Below are positions 63,101 to 64,000 of a stretch of 64,000 nt of DNA, piece after piece (the first letter of the stretch is position 1; every line of letters begins with the position of its first letter). The translations under genes and the position numbers were made by a program. The DNA lies in NCBI GenBank assembly GCA_017480225.1, contig JAFVBB010000010.1:201752-265751 (forward strand), written 5' to 3'. The stretch is from Bacteroidales bacterium. Lineage in GTDB: Bacteria; Bacteroidota; Bacteroidia; Bacteroidales; P3. The notes below the pieces were generated by a model that made no database searches, was not told the origin of the DNA, and saw only the letters and a program-made list of their open reading frames with translations.

Positions 63101-63975
63101 GAGAAGATGCCCTGATAGTTGCTCTTGGTGCCCATGTAGGCCTGGGTGTAGATGCACTTGGGCGAGCTGTAGGAGCTGGAGGCCGACAGCTGAGGCCAAG
63201 TGGGATTGCCGGTGAAGAAGTACCAGCCGGCAGCCTCCACGTCGCTGCGGTCGCTGTAGGAGTCGAAGTTGTCGCTGAAGGGGAGGGCGAAGGAGTCGCC
63301 GACCTTGATGCTCGACTGGATGGTCGCCGACGTGTCGCCGTCGCCGCAGTAGGAGCGCACCTCCACGTAGTGGTAGCCGCCCTCGTCGTAGTACTCGGAG
63401 GCGCTGGTGCCGGTGGTGAAGTTCCAGCTGCCGGTGAGGGGCAGGCTGGTGCCGAAGCGGTAGAGGAAGCCCTCGCAGTCGGGGTTGCTGTTCCACTGGG
63501 CCGTCACCTCGTCGTCGGTGTAGTTCATCGTGACTCCGGTGGGCGACGGGCAGCCGCTGCACGAGGGCGTGAAGCTGTAGATCTCGTCGCCGTCGTAGTA
63601 GTAGTCGCCGCTGTTTGTGAAGTTGTTCATGTTGAGGATCACGTCGCCCGCGGCGCTGGTCACGGTCATGGCCATTTCTCCGTCGTACCAGTTATCGTAG
63701 CCCTCGACGAAGACCAGCCTCACGTCGCCGCCACCCTCGCACACCTCGAAGGTGAACTCGCCGTAGGTCTCGCCGTACATGTCGGTCGTGCCGAGGAGCG
63801 TCGAGCCCTGGTAGACGGCCACCGCGTTGTCATTCCAGCTGTCGGCGTACTGGCCGGTGGTCACGACGGTGATGTTGCACTTCTTCGCGTCGTCGTCGCA
63901 CTGGGCCTTGGCGGCCGGCCCGAAGGCGAGCAGCATGGCCATGCAGGCGGCTATCGCTTTGATAGTTCTTTTCAT
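57166..63975 (-). CDS. Giant fibronectin-type III adhesin with type IX sorting domain
   Basis: 2269 residues. Signal peptide MKRTIKAIAACMAMLLAF then cleavage near KAQC. About ten Fn3-like modules alternate with jelly-roll domains of the cleaved-adhesin/MAM type (FSDNFDSY, FSDDFESY openings); each Fn3 has a conserved Cys near its end (VVTVCGED, VRTVCGEE, VASVCGDT, VRAYCGED). The last 80 residues are a type IX secretion type A sorting domain: QPNPATSFVTLGLEGVEGAA, TVDGRQVQQL, AAGTYYVRVQT and terminal RKLIVK. A surface-anchored or secreted adhesin, exported by the system that PorX controls. Acidic, Ser/Thr/Tyr-rich. Start lies 25 bases from the window edge, so the promoter is not visible. Confidence 0.93.
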   Translation of the reverse strand: MKRTIKAIAACMAMLLAFGPAAKAQCDDDAKKCNITVVTTGQYADSWNDNAVAVYQGSTLLGTTDMYGETYGEFTFEVCEGGGDVRLVFVEGYDNWYDGEMAMTVTSAAGDVILNMNNFTNSGDYYYDGDEIYSFTPSCSGCPSPTGVTMNYTDDEVTAQWNSNPDCEGFLYRFGTSLPLTGSWNFTTGTSASEYYDEGGYHYVEVRSYCGDGDTSATIQSSIKVGDSFALPFSDNFDSYSDRSDVEAAGWYFFTGNPTWPQLSASSSYSSPKCIYTQAYMGTKSNYQGIFSPTLTMGSGVFTLSFMARGYNSGGAQNCIVGLVPGGEESISNLTTIATVSITGTTYKEYEYTLTGLEEGDKFRVVILEPQSSGYGILVDNFSVASSACPKPGDLTVTDIATTSATITWADDGSSSEWAWRISGSDEWVSTTETTVTIDDLETNTDYVIEVVTVCGEDMSKPASVSFRTPCDVSVPFSDDFESYYAVSGSYSSYNYPYCWTRYNTSDASNYYPYTFQPYSTNGAHSGTRVLYFYSYYKNDIAAPAMDFEGDEEVWFYTSSGYTATINVGYVPGGATDLSDYVSIGSVTTSNDNTWKLAHFSLEDKVPAGNWSIVLSMNKDYNYSTVYVDDFSITPKSNCAYPEGLKVLSSIVSGEVTLDWTSDGSEWEIAYGPKGFKPDGSSATIVNASSVPYTVTDLDDSTDYTFYVRTVCGEESSIWCEPVVDVRPNSYRSNVSGTDTIEGCGFTVVDDGGFDGYHSVANRTFVIRSTEPGKVINLEGWLQLGYSTYSPNQYAKLTVYDGEGTTGAKLFDLFSQDTVFDITSGSEAVTVVFSGASAYYTGPGYEFYVSCVEPLTCQSISQLQMGDIYGTKAFVTWDISVEPESYNLVLTEVATGTSTTITFDDPDANHMYMIDGLAERSDYTVTLQAVCAESNGKVSPAVAFTTKCDVGGDIYVGDPNTSSSSYYALCYTYGGSNWSSGDPNHGTGQSIFLASELENADTIFGFTYEVMYTYGYGSLPNVLVLLDTTSRSSYSSYDHFIHVDSSNIVYYGPMTWTLGRNSITFDSAFINPDPSKNLVLTVILDNPSGSYYYYGSVKTTAGSGLLNLYDSQRDPFTYPNYSLYAYNTRPNIEFNGPCGSLDCVAPIVALTSVDAHNATFSISAGGNETSWAISYRESDGSNWVEVDADYSGSSITLTGLDAGVEYVARFQTICSDEKIATRTVAFTTECETKAVPFAIGASALSLPSNSADITTCWNRSVVSGSSYYPIIDSYYKSIYFYNYYGPALVMPKLDTDLSVLELEMIYHITSDNYQLEVGYCTNPDDRTTFVPVDTVRALGANSVTHNVYVSFESVPEGLDARIYMRGSGSTNFYLDSMRVDFRPTCADLDAAALADVSAESITVKVTDNLDRGSYRFYYAANGKLDFATTDYVASTTDEATITGLTPNTEYTVWAVADCGDEGFSHPLSIGVVRTLCTSFEVNEDNPFTCGFEPTDDYECISLYKVDGVDVGSMSISEYEDYIHSGKFGLYFAANSYTKGALRAIMPTFDCTNAGESLEFAFWYRMPDGGTVTVEYRLGESGEWTKLGTEQYAMGWNRASYNIPDAKGKPVVQISLTAEATNWHSIYFDDFTFGRREACVPPTLTFEATEHEAKVSWDDPVNDSHRLDFKAASGFTWNSQTLTDGVSEAIITPLTYNSTYTVRVASVCGDTLSEFNNYNLVTPDCAHFTLYDNTDETAEKVSVPMAHEISYSALEWIVPASKIEGVTSFDKVTFFMESDKASGAYTYLYIVPTDDTVMGTTSHSSNTAQQYYGGYFNFEKGENVLQLTSPVSVPAGKSLAFILIYNHTYDNDDDSLYFTGHVSESGSLHVTSDNSSYYVYAAYLDGSYSYYSDHYVYDLRYMVPDVSVKQCIDWCYAPTLKYVTTTATTLTVSWMWENRPVQVSIRKAGDSQWGDWVTVSGASLYTFTGLQFSTDYEVRLRCDCSSVGIGYTDDVYGSGTTDFLCSVPSNITVTDVSAHSATITWTDGDIHNDKWDIYVVNDGFEKTFTATAKPFTVTGLLPGNDYKVQVRAYCGEDNSMVGDWSEVRHIQNTCAPVTGISATSNGDDVTVSWNAGDRNKKWLVAYGVKDFDDNDAIEIRTVTENHTTFEGLKRGNTYSFRVRAFCDDDWASVWSADANVALVGIDDVEADGHQVTLQPNPATSFVTLGLEGVEGAATVTILTVDGRQVQQLATNGEGSIRIDLDQYAAGTYYVRVQTAEWTATRKLIVK

Positions 63976-64000
63976 ATCTGAATGTCCTTTCTTTATTTGT

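Noticed and set aside
56938-63981. Two very long plus-strand open frames (1069 and 1157 codons) over the adhesin region
   Set aside because: They are antisense to a protein with clear signal peptide, Fn3 modules and sorting domain; their Gly/Val/His/Ala-rich composition reflects high-GC codon use on the other strand.

Overview
The window reads as chromosomal DNA of a GC-rich anaerobe of the order Bacteroidales; I cannot name the genus from sequence alone. Support comes from the gene families: PorX and a C-terminal sorting domain (type IX secretion), a GWxTD protein, a TIGR02757 protein, type-B L31, the MoxR/Bat operon, a HydE maturase, and promoters of the Bacteroidetes TAnnTTTG type. Coding density is high and genes sit in tight, often overlapping operons. 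I see no rRNA, tRNA, CRISPR array, transposase or phage gene.

Layout. 1-7.3 kb: trigger factor, an outer-membrane-like protein, PorX, then on the minus strand TopB, a TIGR02757 protein and L31. 7.9-11.3 kb: phosphofructokinase and a redox group in which two iron-sulfur flavoprotein-like genes flank a metallo-beta-lactamase/rubredoxin fusion. 11.7-15.4 kb: purH, mreB, gcvT. 15.5-23.8 kb: a minus-strand signalling operon read from a promoter near 23.88 kb: zinc ribbon, YbjN-like protein, vWA protein, PP2C phosphatase, two Ser/Thr kinases carrying chitobiase-type beta-sandwich modules, a second zinc ribbon (59 aa) and a membrane-anchored protein. This resembles the TerY-P kinase/phosphatase/vWA triad and is my main candidate for an under-described system.

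24.3-29.0 kb: split chromate transporter, then on the minus strand an ABC-F ATPase, a hexapeptide acyltransferase, a class A acid phosphatase and a DUF1232 protein. 29.4-35.7 kb: short-chain dehydrogenase, PlsC-like membrane acyltransferase, HydE, a degenerate GH20-like lipoprotein, an AlkD-like protein, nitroreductase. 35.9-41.2 kb: NAD synthetase with an altered glutaminase domain, PIF1-HRDC helicase, FKBP isomerase, 2-hydroxyacid dehydrogenase. 41.2-44.6 kb: GWxTD protein, LpxL-type acyltransferase, glycosyltransferase. 45.0-56.7 kb: moxR, DUF58, a membrane protein, batA-batE, WG-repeat protein, RseC-like protein, ruvC and a transglutaminase-like lipoprotein. 57.2-64.0 kb: a 2269-residue fibronectin-type adhesin with a type IX sorting domain, which links to PorX at the other end.

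Non-coding structure is unusually rich. Four copies of a 90-101 bp hairpin built of 11-nt units (TGTTCTYCGAT) lie in intergenic gaps, all in one orientation; a second 72-bp family, also with 11-nt units, has two copies; and a 108-bp hairpin of 9-nt CTAG-rich units lies beside one of the first family. Open questions on single genes include NadE lacking two of three glutaminase residues, a GH20-like protein without the catalytic pair, and purH-mreB not followed by mreC.
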